From positions 1-14,613 of the forward strand of contig JAEYZM010000044.1 in NCBI GenBank assembly GCA_023427985.1: 14,613 nt of DNA, in the 5' to 3' direction. The notes beneath the pieces are model-generated. The model was not told the origin of the DNA and made no database searches. It was given only the letters and a program-made list of their open reading frames with translations. Made by a program: the position numbers and the translations under genes. Shown in pieces: positions 1-5,858 of the stretch (position 1 is its first letter; each line of letters starts with the position of its first letter). This stretch comes from Bacteroidota bacterium. GTDB lineage: Bacteria > Bacteroidota > Bacteroidia > Sphingobacteriales > Sphingobacteriaceae.

Positions 1-354
1 AAGGAAATGGTTTTGGAGCCAATGTCATTTTTCAAACGTGTTCCGGCCAAAGAAAATATTCAAGCGATTAGCGATTGTATTTACTACAGCATTAATTTTG
101 AAACCATCAATAAGTTATTTCATAGCATTCCTGAGTTTAGAGAGATGGGCAGAAGCATGTTAGTGGGTTTACTAGTGGAACAAAAATTTAGAAGTTTATC
201 GTTAATAAATGATAAAGCAGAACATCGATACGAAATACTTTTGCAACAAAAACGCGAAATGTTTCAACATGTACCTCTAAAATACATTGCTTCGTATTTA
301 GGTATTACCGATACTTCATTCAGCAGAATTCGAAGAGAACATTCTAAAAAATAA
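1..354 (+). CDS. Crp/Fnr-family transcriptional regulator, C-terminal part (5' end outside window)
   Basis: The reading frame is open from the first base, so the gene starts upstream and about 117 C-terminal residues are visible. Relative to the usual length of about 190 residues, most of the cyclic-nucleotide-binding-like beta-barrel is missing from the window. What is visible is the end of the barrel, the long dimerisation helix and a C-terminal helix-turn-helix. The stretch VPLKYIASYLGITDTSFSRI near the end is the typical Bacteroidota Crp DNA-recognition region, and AEHRYEILL before it is the conserved segment between dimer helix and DNA-binding domain. The protein should be a cytoplasmic dimeric DNA-binding regulator; the ligand cannot be inferred from this part. 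Its stop is followed by 75 bases and then two membrane-protein genes on the same strand, which it may control. The family assignment is firm and the target is not known. Confidence 0.9.
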   Translation, partial: KEMVLEPMSFFKRVPAKENIQAISDCIYYSINFETINKLFHSIPEFREMGRSMLVGLLVEQKFRSLSLINDKAEHRYEILLQQKREMFQHVPLKYIASYLGITDTSFSRIRREHSKK

Positions 355-404
355 TTTTCAAAACTTGCCATTTGACAAGTGATTTACTGAATCATGTCTG
401 TTCT

Positions 405-424
405 TTTGTATTGTTAAATACAAA
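405..424. promoter_or_regulatory. Perfect 8-bp inverted repeat just before the membrane-protein start
   Basis: TTTGTATT, four bases (GTTA), then AATACAAA form a perfect inverted repeat that ends five bases before the ATG at 430. As DNA it could be an operator for a dimeric regulator such as the Crp-type protein encoded upstream. As RNA it would be a hairpin covering the region where a ribosome binds. No T-run follows, so a terminator is less likely. The symmetry is seen directly; the role is inferred. Confidence 0.4.
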
Positions 425-429
425 TCATT

Positions 430-1101
430 ATGGAACAACTTAACAGTATTTATTACCTACTTTTTGGCGTAGCAGTTATTACGGCTATCACACTTCTCTA
501 CTTTGCATCTAAGAAAAATAATTATGTATTAGGAATTATCACATCGATTGGAATTTTACAATCGCTAATCAGCAGTACAGATTTTTATGCTGATGCAAGC
601 AGCATCCCACCTAGATTTGTGTTCTTAGTATTGCCTTCATTTCTATTGCTCATTCTCAGTTTAAGCATACCAAAATTTAGGTCGATGTGTATGCGTTTCG
701 AAATGAAATTCCTAATATTAATTCATGTTGTTCGATTATTAGTCGAACTAGTTTTACATGCCTTATATGAAATTAAATTCATCCCTAAAGTTATGACCTA
801 TGAGGGCAATAATTTCGATATTCTCATTGGAATTACTGCGATCGTAATTTATTATTTATATACCAATGGAAAATTATCGAGCAAAGCCCTTTTGATTTGG
901 AATTACATCGGCCTAATATTTTTAGTTAATATTGTACTTACTGCAATTATTAGCGCGCCTGGACCGCAACAATTCATTGCCTTTGATCAACCCAACAAAG
1001 CAGTGCAACATTTTCCATTCAGCTTATTGCCTGCAATCATTGTACCCATCGTATTTTTTAGTCATATTTTAAGCATCATAAAATTACGTAGCTCAAAATA
1101 A
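430..1101 (+). CDS. Polytopic inner-membrane protein of unknown function
   Basis: The product has 223 residues and about seven hydrophobic segments, at roughly 7-25, 32-48, 63-80, 91-113, 128-145, 152-175 and 196-217. It therefore looks like an integral membrane protein with almost no soluble domain. Residues that look conserved rather than merely hydrophobic are IPPRF (59-63), an R-x4-E pair inside segment four (R102, E106), NFDILIG at 127-133 and the loop SAPGPQQF near 175. I recall similar uncharacterised proteins in other Bacteroidota but cannot name a family with a known role. The charged residues in segment four suggest a functional site inside the membrane. The ATG is the first start after the upstream stop. 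The next gene begins 16 bases downstream, so the two are probably co-transcribed. A transporter or a membrane sensor are both possible. Confidence 0.75.
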   Translation: MEQLNSIYYLLFGVAVITAITLLYFASKKNNYVLGIITSIGILQSLISSTDFYADASSIPPRFVFLVLPSFLLLILSLSIPKFRSMCMRFEMKFLILIHVVRLLVELVLHALYEIKFIPKVMTYEGNNFDILIGITAIVIYYLYTNGKLSSKALLIWNYIGLIFLVNIVLTAIISAPGPQQFIAFDQPNKAVQHFPFSLLPAIIVPIVFFSHILSIIKLRSSK

Positions 1102-1117
1102 TTTCATACATTTAAGT

Positions 1118-1711
1118 ATGAATTGGACGTATACAATCAGGCAGAAAACGATTGCTTCATTGCTACTAGCAATTGTTTTCGTATTTATTATTCTCAATAA
1201 TATTTACGAAAGAAGAAACATGTCGAAACTCAACGAGAGTTTTAGTTCTATTTACAAAGACCGATTATTGGCAGAGAGCTACATTTACCTCTTGTCCGAT
1301 TTATTGCATGAGCATGAGCTTATAAAAGAAGCAAACATAAGTAAGGAACTCATTGATGAAAAAATTTTATTGCTCATCAAGGATTACGAGTCGACCTACC
1401 TCACCAAGGAAGAGCTCTCCTATTTTGAATCTCTAAAAAAATTATTGTTGGCCGATGTATTGCAAGAAAAGTATAGCATTGCACCGAAGCTCAATTATGC
1501 ATCAATTTATGTACTTCTCGATCGTTTATCAAAAATACAAGTAGAGGAAGGGACTCGACTTAACATTGAATCGAGCAATCGTTTTTTAGGTTCCGATTTA
1601 TCCTTCAAATTGGAATTGGCATTATTGATTATTATAGGCTTAATCATTCAAGCTTTGATTTTCGCTAGTAAAACATCAAACATCAACAATAAAAATATAA
1701 ATCTCAATTAA
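1118..1711 (+). CDS. 4HB_MCP-type four-helix sensor protein without output domain
   Basis: The product has 197 residues. A transmembrane helix lies at about 10-28, then a helical extracytoplasmic region at 29-163, then a second transmembrane helix at 164-183 and a short Asn-rich tail. The segment LNNIYERRNMSKLNESFSSI followed by YKDRLLAESYIYLLSDLLHE matches the start of the four-helix-bundle ligand-binding module of chemoreceptors as found in Bacteroidota. Chemoreceptors continue into HAMP and signalling domains, but this protein stops about 14 residues after the second membrane helix, so it has no methyl-accepting or kinase domain. Such short stand-alone forms are familiar in the phylum, where they are called MCP four-helix-bundle proteins. 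It lies 16 bases after the polytopic membrane protein and in the same neighbourhood as a Crp/Fnr gene. I infer it senses an envelope signal and passes it to a partner protein. The ligand is unknown. Confidence 0.75.
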   Translation: MNWTYTIRQKTIASLLLAIVFVFIILNNIYERRNMSKLNESFSSIYKDRLLAESYIYLLSDLLHEHELIKEANISKELIDEKILLLIKDYESTYLTKEELSYFESLKKLLLADVLQEKYSIAPKLNYASIYVLLDRLSKIQVEEGTRLNIESSNRFLGSDLSFKLELALLIIIGLIIQALIFASKTSNINNKNINLN

Positions 1712-1716
1712 TTACA

Positions 1717-1788
1717 ATGCAATTAAGTAATTATATACAGTCGTATTTTGATGTTGTTGCGAAGGAACAGTTGGATTTGAAGCAATGA
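1717..1788 (+). pseudogene. Probable N-terminal remnant of a second Crp/Fnr gene
   Basis: A 23-codon frame begins with ATG six bases after the sensor gene stop and ends at TGA. It reads MQLSNYIQSYFDVVAKEQ followed by a few residues. That resembles the first alpha-helical segment of Bacteroidota Crp/Fnr proteins, which often begin with a short run such as L-x-NYI-x-x-YF and then an acidic or Gln-containing helix. The rest of the protein is absent because the converging SprT-like gene ends nine bases later. I read it as a truncated gene remnant. It could also be a short unrelated peptide or a chance frame, as 23 residues give weak evidence. Confidence 0.4.
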
Positions 1789-1797
1789 ATCTGGCGC

Positions 1798-2415
1798 TTA
1801 AGAAGAAAGTGGAAAGACTTCCGTAACAGGACTAAACAAATAGATGTGTCCTGATGGAATTTCTTTGCAGCGGAATCGTTTGCGAATCAATTCCATCTTT
1901 TGAAATTTTCTTCCGTTTTTAATGGCGAAGACCGCACCGGCAGGAAGCTGACTTACAAAAACGGTATGTTGATGTTGATCGTAATTTTTCAAGACCCGCA
2001 ATAAATTGGTATCGCTACAACTTGCGGCTGCAGGATTTTGCATGTATTTTTTGATGGCACGTTCAACATCTTCCGGGAAAATTTTTCGATCAATAAAAGG
2101 CTGCATCAATCGTTTATATTCTTCCTTCCATTCATCGCCATGCGGCTTTACTTTATTTTTATGTTTGTTCCAATTGGTAAGATGTGCAAACTCATGAATT
2201 AAAGTGATGAGAAAAGCATAGGGATTCAAATCACGATTCACAGAAATACGATGTCCCTTCCCATTATAAGGATGTCTATAATCGCCCAATACCGATTGTC
2301 GCGGTCTATTCAAAGACAATTCCACCTGAAAATAATCGATCCATTTGGCCATGGTTAAGGCAGTGCCATCGGGGAGATATTGCTGGAGGATTTTTGCGTT
2401 TTTTTCTAAAGACAC
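1798..2415 (-). CDS. SprT-like zinc metalloprotease domain protein
   Basis: The product has 205 residues. HEFAH at 74-78 is the HExxH zinc site with catalytic Glu75, and His92 in PHGDEWK is the expected third zinc ligand of the SprT/Spartan-like fold. The N-terminal half up to about residue 110 is therefore a metalloprotease-like domain. The C-terminal half (about 130-205) has only two cysteines (C133, C183), so the four-cysteine zinc ribbon of classical SprT is not complete. In eukaryotes the related SPRTN removes DNA-protein crosslinks; the bacterial role is poorly known. No signal peptide is seen, so it should be cytoplasmic. The start is GTG at 2415: an in-frame TAA lies four codons upstream (2425-2427) and no ATG occurs before residue 22, which would remove the N-terminal helix. 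It is the last gene of the minus-strand run and converges with the sensor gene. Confidence 0.85.
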   Translation of the reverse strand: MSLEKNAKILQQYLPDGTALTMAKWIDYFQVELSLNRPRQSVLGDYRHPYNGKGHRISVNRDLNPYAFLITLIHEFAHLTNWNKHKNKVKPHGDEWKEEYKRLMQPFIDRKIFPEDVERAIKKYMQNPAAASCSDTNLLRVLKNYDQHQHTVFVSQLPAGAVFAIKNGRKFQKMELIRKRFRCKEIPSGHIYLFSPVTEVFPLSS

Positions 2416-2423
2416 AAGACAGA

Positions 2424-2458
2424 ATTAAGTATTAAGTACAAAGTATTAAGTACAAAGA
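2424..2458. repeat. Heptamer-phased intergenic repeat, copy 1
   Basis: Five consecutive seven-base units read ATTAAGT, ATTAAGT, ACAAAGT, ATTAAGT, ACAAAGA. The block sits between feoB and the SprT-like gene, beginning nine bases before the latter's GTG. The 32 bases at 2427-2458 are identical to the reverse complement of 13741-13772, and the 20-mer core TAAGTACAAAGTATTAAGTA recurs at 13683-13702. This is a dispersed non-coding repeat. I have the impression that similar TACTTTG/TACTTAA arrays occur in other Bacteroidota genomes, but I cannot check it here. Confidence 0.8.
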
Positions 2459-2489
2459 AATGAAATTTGTTAGAAATATTTATTAAGAA

Positions 2490-4607
2490 TTAAGACAAGA
2501 TACTATACGCCACAAACGCGGAAACATAAGCCAATGCGGTCATGTAGAAGAGTTGTATTAATGGCCATTTCCAAGATTTGGTTTCGCGGTAGACTACGGC
2601 GATGGTGCTCATGCATTGCATGGCGAAGGCGTAGAATAACATGAGGGAGAAGCTGGTGGCTAAATTGAAAGTGGGCTCTCCTGTGTTGGGATTTATTGCG
2701 GCAGAAAGTTTTGCTTTTACGGTTTCAATTTCTTCGTCGCCGCCTTCTACACTGTAGATGGTGGCCATGGTTCCAACAAAAACTTCACGCGCTGCAAAAG
2801 ATGTGATGAGTGCAATTCCAATTTTCCAATCGTATCCCAATGGTCGTATCGCGGGCTCAATCAATTTTCCTAATTGTCCTGCGTACGATGCTTCCAATTT
2901 TTCTGAACTTTTTAATCGTTCTAAACTGTCGATGTTCGCATTTGCCATCGACATGCTTTGCTCATATTTTAGGTCGATGTGTTGCATCGATTCAGAGGGA
3001 CCATAACTTGCCAATAACCATAAAACAATAGATACTGCGAGTATGACTTTTCCTGCTTCAAAGACAAATGTTTTTACTTTGTTATATATGATGATGCCCA
3101 CACTCCCCCATCGCGGCATGCGATATACAGGTAGTTCCATAATGAAGAAACTTCGCTCCTTCGTTTTAATGATGAGCTTCATCACATAGGCCGAAAGTAT
3201 TGCTGCAACAAATCCAATTAAATACATGCCCATCAATACCAATCCTTGCAAATTGAAAATTCCTAAAACTTTTTCCGATGGTACTACTAATGCAATGAGT
3301 AAAGTGTACACTGGTAATCGAGCCGAACAACTCATCAATGGTGTAACCATGATGGTGATTAATCGGTCTTTCCAATTTTCGATGGTACGTGTCGACATGA
3401 TCGCAGGTACCGCACATGCAATACCGCTCATCAAAGGCACCACCGACTTTCCATTCAATCCAAATTTTTTCATCAATCGGTCCATCATAAACGTCACGCG
3501 TGCCATATAACCGGTGTCTTCTAGAATGGCAATGAATAAAAATAAAATTGCAATCTGCGGAATAAACACGAGCACTCCACTGAGTCCTGGTAAAATTCCT
3601 CCGACCAATAAATCGGTAAAAATTCCTGGACTTAAAATTCCTGTCAAATAATCTTCGGCATGCACAAATGCAAGCTCAATCATGTCCATCGGAAATGTTG
3701 ACCAAGTGAAAATCGATTGAAAGACTAAAAATAAAATGCAGAAGAATATGATTAATCCCCATACTCTATGCGTTAACCATTTATCAATTTTATTGCTGTA
3801 ATTTTCTTGTACTGGATCAAATGCTTTGTACACCGAATCGAACAAGAGTTCGTTGATCCAATTATATCTAGCAATGGTTTCAGAGGCCTGCGCCTTGCCA
3901 GGATTAAAATTATATTTTGCTGCTAAAGATTTTAACTTCTCTTTTTTCTCCGCACTTAAATGATTTAACTCGTGATAATGATGCGCCAATTCAAACGCGA
4001 TGTAATCGTTATCTAACTGGAAATAATTTTTAATCTCATCAATTAATTCCGGAGCATATTGTTTTATGTCGATGCCAGTGCTAACAATTTTTCTTTCTTT
4101 TAATTGTAGAGCGATGGCGCTTTTTAATTCTTTGATTCCTTCGTTGTTTCTTGCACTGATACCTACAACTGGAATACCGATGTCGTTCGAAAGATTTTCT
4201 ACATCGATATGAATCTCTTGTGTTTTGGCTTGATCCATCATGTTCAAAGCAAGAACTGTGGGAATGCCTAAATCGAGAATTTGTGTAAAGAGTAGAAGAT
4301 TACGTTTCAAGTTCGTAGCATCGGCCACCACCACAATCACTTCTGGATAATCGGGATTACCTGGAGAGCTCAGTACTTGAACGGCAATTTGTTCGTCTTG
4401 TGAGCGGGGATATAAACTATAAGTTCCGGGAAGGTCAATGAGTCGGATTTTTGTTGCATCATCGAGCGTAAATTCTCCGCTTAATTTATCGACTGTTACT
4501 CCGGGGAAGTTCCCAACTTTTTGGTTCAGTCCGGTGAGTGCGTTGAATAAGGAAGATTTACCGGTATTCGGATTCCCAATGAGGGCGATGTTGCGTAATG
4601 CTTTCAA
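2490..4607 (-). CDS. feoB: Ferrous iron transport protein B
   Basis: The 705-residue product is a full-length FeoB, the inner-membrane Fe(II) importer. The N-terminal G domain has G1 GNPNTGKS at 11-18, the switch I Thr38 within VGNFPGVTVD, G3 DLPG at 58-61, G4 NMMD at 122-125 and G5 SAR at 151-153. A helical spacer (about 175-265) precedes the membrane part, which begins near residue 283. Two Gate motifs are visible: GVLVFIPQI to EDTGYMAR with SGIACAVPAIM at 394-404 (conserved Cys398), and SFAAREVFVG at 603-612. A hydrophilic loop at 536-590 interrupts the membrane part. The start must be TTG at 4607: the feoA stop lies two codons upstream, and no ATG or GTG precedes the nucleotide-binding motif. 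feoA and feoB share one reading frame, so translation probably reinitiates after the feoA stop. It is the second gene of the feo unit. Confidence 0.97.
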   Translation of the reverse strand: MKALRNIALIGNPNTGKSSLFNALTGLNQKVGNFPGVTVDKLSGEFTLDDATKIRLIDLPGTYSLYPRSQDEQIAVQVLSSPGNPDYPEVIVVVADATNLKRNLLLFTQILDLGIPTVLALNMMDQAKTQEIHIDVENLSNDIGIPVVGISARNNEGIKELKSAIALQLKERKIVSTGIDIKQYAPELIDEIKNYFQLDNDYIAFELAHHYHELNHLSAEKKEKLKSLAAKYNFNPGKAQASETIARYNWINELLFDSVYKAFDPVQENYSNKIDKWLTHRVWGLIIFFCILFLVFQSIFTWSTFPMDMIELAFVHAEDYLTGILSPGIFTDLLVGGILPGLSGVLVFIPQIAILFLFIAILEDTGYMARVTFMMDRLMKKFGLNGKSVVPLMSGIACAVPAIMSTRTIENWKDRLITIMVTPLMSCSARLPVYTLLIALVVPSEKVLGIFNLQGLVLMGMYLIGFVAAILSAYVMKLIIKTKERSFFIMELPVYRMPRWGSVGIIIYNKVKTFVFEAGKVILAVSIVLWLLASYGPSESMQHIDLKYEQSMSMANANIDSLERLKSSEKLEASYAGQLGKLIEPAIRPLGYDWKIGIALITSFAAREVFVGTMATIYSVEGGDEEIETVKAKLSAAINPNTGEPTFNLATSFSLMLFYAFAMQCMSTIAVVYRETKSWKWPLIQLFYMTALAYVSAFVAYSILS

Positions 4608-4610
4608 TGC

Positions 4611-4850
4611 TTATTTGACCAAAATACTTTCCGCTTCTTTTTTTCTTAGGCTTAATTTATGACCGTATAAATGAATGGCGATGGGATCGCCAAGCGGTGC
4701 GATGTGCGCGATTTCCACTTCCTCGCCTGGTAGGCAGCCTAATTCTAACAATCGAACAGATAATTCTTCATCGATGAATGAATCTATAATGGCCTTATTT
4801 CCAGGTTCTAATTCAGAAAGTTTTCTCAATTTCATATCGCTCAGTATCAT
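4611..4850 (-). CDS. feoA: Ferrous iron transport protein A
   Basis: This is a small cytoplasmic SH3-like beta-barrel protein of 79 residues from the chosen start. The family pattern is clear: KLSELEPGNKAIIDSF at the start, RLLELGCLPGEEVEI in the middle, then the DPIAIHLYGHKLSLRKKEA segment that ends FeoA domains. FeoA is needed for FeoB-mediated Fe(II) uptake and is thought to bind FeoB. I chose ATG at 4850 because AAAGGG lies eight bases upstream. TTG at 4856 and ATG at 4835 are alternatives that change the protein by a few residues only. Its TAA stop is followed by one codon (GCA) and then the TTG start of feoB in the same frame. In several Bacteroidota FeoA and FeoB are fused into one protein, so this arrangement is one stop codon away from that fusion. 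Confidence 0.93.
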   Translation of the reverse strand: MILSDMKLRKLSELEPGNKAIIDSFIDEELSVRLLELGCLPGEEVEIAHIAPLGDPIAIHLYGHKLSLRKKEAESILVK

Positions 4851-4873
4851 AATCAATACCCTTTAAAAACAGC

Positions 4874-4909
4874 GCAATTTAAGTCTTATTTAAATTAAAT
4901 CCAAATAAG
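4874..4909 (-). promoter_or_regulatory. Candidate feoAB promoter with overlapping inverted repeat
   Basis: On the minus strand TTTG (4902-4905) is followed after 20 bases by TAAATTGC (4874-4881), which resembles the Bacteroidota -33 TTTG and -7 TAnnTTTG pair with an imperfect -7. A perfect seven-base inverted repeat, CTTATTT at 4885-4891 and AAATAAG at 4903-4909, overlaps the -33 element and the spacer. Overlap of a dyad with a promoter suggests an operator, and an iron-responsive repressor such as Fur would fit the gene, but the sequence is not a recognisable canonical Fur box. The region is AT-rich, so chance symmetry is possible. Confidence 0.3.
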
Positions 4910-4926
4910 TATTCGCTTATAATTAA

Positions 4927-5061
4927 CTAGGACTGAATGTTTTTGTTTGAGCTATGGGTATTTTTTGAAAAAGTAGGGCAGTCGCAACGAGCTTTGCAAG
5001 AAAACAAAGCAGTGCTACAAAAGAACAATAAAAGCAATCCAATGATTTTTATACGTTTCAT
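4927..5061 (-). CDS. Possible internal-start small lipoprotein, in frame with the vanZ-like gene
   Basis: The last 44 codons of the vanZ-like frame, starting at ATG 5061, read as a complete small lipoprotein. A basic start MKRIK is followed by a hydrophobic stretch GLLLLFF, then the lipobox LFSC with the lipidation cysteine at residue 22 of this segment (156 of the full frame), and a Cys-rich hydrophilic tail KARCDCPTFSK and about 12 more residues. VanZ-like proteins normally end after their fourth membrane helix, so this tail is extra. Either an independent gene starts inside the frame, or a lipoprotein gene has fused to vanZ. The features are seen; separate translation is inference. Confidence 0.35.
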   Translation of the reverse strand: MKRIKIIGLLLLFFCSTALFSCKARCDCPTFSKNTHSSNKNIQS

Positions 5062-5457
5062 TTTAAGCATGATTTGAAAAACGAATATACCAATTATAAC
5101 GCCAAAAGTATTCGCCATCATATCTTTTATATCTGCAGAGCGGTAGGTAAATATCCAGAGTTGCGATAATTCCATGAGTGCTCCCCAAAGCAATGAAAAT
5201 ACCAAAGCACTAGAAAAGGCAAATGTTTTCAAATTCGAGAATTGATTTTGTGCCTTAAATCCCCATACAGAAAGCAGAAATAAGTTAAAATAAAAAATCG
5301 CATGTACGAGTTTATCGGCATGAGGAAATGCCAAAAGAGTAATCTTCGGTAATGAAGAGGGTTCTTTGTTGCTCAACCAAGTGATTAAGCAAAGCCAAAG
5401 AACCCAATAAATATTGTATCGCCAGAAATTAAGCGCCAACAACCGCTTTGTAATCAT
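4927..5457 (-). CDS. VanZ-like family membrane protein
   Basis: From ATG 5457 the product has 176 residues (positions below count two further residues from a GTG at 5463). Hydrophobic segments lie at about 17-30, 52-68, 80-97, 117-133 and 139-154. The motif HADKLVHAIFYFNLF at 48-62 and the segment MELSQLWIFTYRSADIKDMM at 97-116, followed by ANTFGVIIG, are the two conserved blocks of the VanZ-like domain. VanZ of the vancomycin cluster gives low-level teicoplanin resistance; the role of chromosomal VanZ-like proteins in Bacteroidota is not settled, so no resistance should be inferred. The start lies inside the end of gcvH (29-base overlap in another frame), which indicates translational coupling. 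The C-terminal about 44 residues look like a lipoprotein rather than VanZ and are listed separately. The gene lies between gcvH and feoA on the same strand. Confidence 0.85.
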   Translation of the reverse strand: MITKRLLALNFWRYNIYWVLWLCLITWLSNKEPSSLPKITLLAFPHADKLVHAIFYFNLFLLSVWGFKAQNQFSNLKTFAFSSALVFSLLWGALMELSQLWIFTYRSADIKDMMANTFGVIIGIFVFQIMLKMKRIKIIGLLLLFFCSTALFSCKARCDCPTFSKNTHSSNKNIQS

Positions 5458-5809
5458 CGGCACTTAGTAAAGTATCGAAATCGGCTGTGTTTGCAACACT
5501 CACTTTCACCATCCAACCATCGCCATAAGGATCAGAATTTACCAATTCAGGATTTGCATCCAATTTAGAATTAACTTCCAATACTTCACCGCTTAAAGGC
5601 ATGTATAAATCAGAAACCGTTTTCACTGCTTCAACAGTTCCAAAAACTTCTTCTTGATTCACTGTTTTACCTACCGTGTTAATGTCAACATATACAATGT
5701 CGCCCAATTCGCGTTGTGCAAAATCCGTAATACCAATGTATGCAGTATTACCTTCTAAACGAACCCACTCGTGGTCTTTCGTGTACTTTAGTTCTGCTGG
5801 AAAATTCAT
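5429..5809 (-). CDS. gcvH: Glycine cleavage system H protein
   Basis: The 126-residue product is the lipoyl carrier of the glycine cleavage system, which shuttles the aminomethyl group between the P, T and L proteins in the cytoplasm. KYTKDHEWVRLEG opens the typical H-protein fold, GITDFAQRELGDIVYVD follows, and the lipoylation site is Lys63 in GTVEAVKTVSDLYMP. The C-terminus GDGWMVKVSV and the final ADDYKAVV are also characteristic, and the length is that of the family. ATG at 5809 is in the expected place. The gene follows sprA after 49 bases and overlaps the vanZ-like gene by 29 bases. Genes for the other cleavage-system proteins are not in the window, so the placement next to sprA is a matter of conserved gene order, not pathway clustering. 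A -7-like motif in the upstream gap suggests its own promoter. Confidence 0.98.
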   Translation of the reverse strand: MNFPAELKYTKDHEWVRLEGNTAYIGITDFAQRELGDIVYVDINTVGKTVNQEEVFGTVEAVKTVSDLYMPLSGEVLEVNSKLDANPELVNSDPYGDGWMVKVSVANTADFDTLLSADDYKAVVGA

Positions 5810-5832
5810 TTTTGTGTTTGATTAATTTTTCT

Positions 5833-5840
5833 CAAAGTTA
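5833..5840 (-). promoter_or_regulatory. gcvH: Candidate -7 promoter element for gcvH
   Basis: On the minus strand TAACTTTG matches the Bacteroidota -7 consensus TAnnTTTG exactly and sits 23 bases before the gcvH ATG, in the 49-base gap after sprA. No well-spaced TTTG or TTG -33 element is found (the nearest TTG is 26 bases upstream), so the call rests on one element. It would let gcvH be expressed independently of the very long sprA transcript. Confidence 0.35.
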
Positions 5841-5858
5841 AATTTTTCTTTGAATAAT

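Noticed and set aside
363..380. ACTTG and CAAGT arms after the Crp/Fnr stop, a possible terminator or Crp site
   Set aside because: Only five paired bases with a mismatch next to them and no T-run; too weak to annotate.
1709..1733. TAATTAC and GTAATTA arms at the end of the 4HB sensor gene, a possible terminator
   Set aside because: The stem is entirely AT-rich with one GC pair, has an 11-base loop and no T-run; it would be very weak.
2006..2197. Plus-strand open frames inside the minus-strand genes, such as those at 2006-2197, 2758-3006, 7091-7396 and 14025-14432
   Set aside because: They lie antisense to strongly recognisable genes and show no family motifs or plausible start context.
4927..5457. 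Glycopeptide resistance gene
   Set aside because: The VanZ-like domain alone is common in chromosomes and there is no vanA-type cluster; resistance cannot be inferred.
5810..5858. Possible glycine riboswitch before gcvH
   Set aside because: The gap is only 49 bases, AT-rich, and lacks the structure such an element needs.
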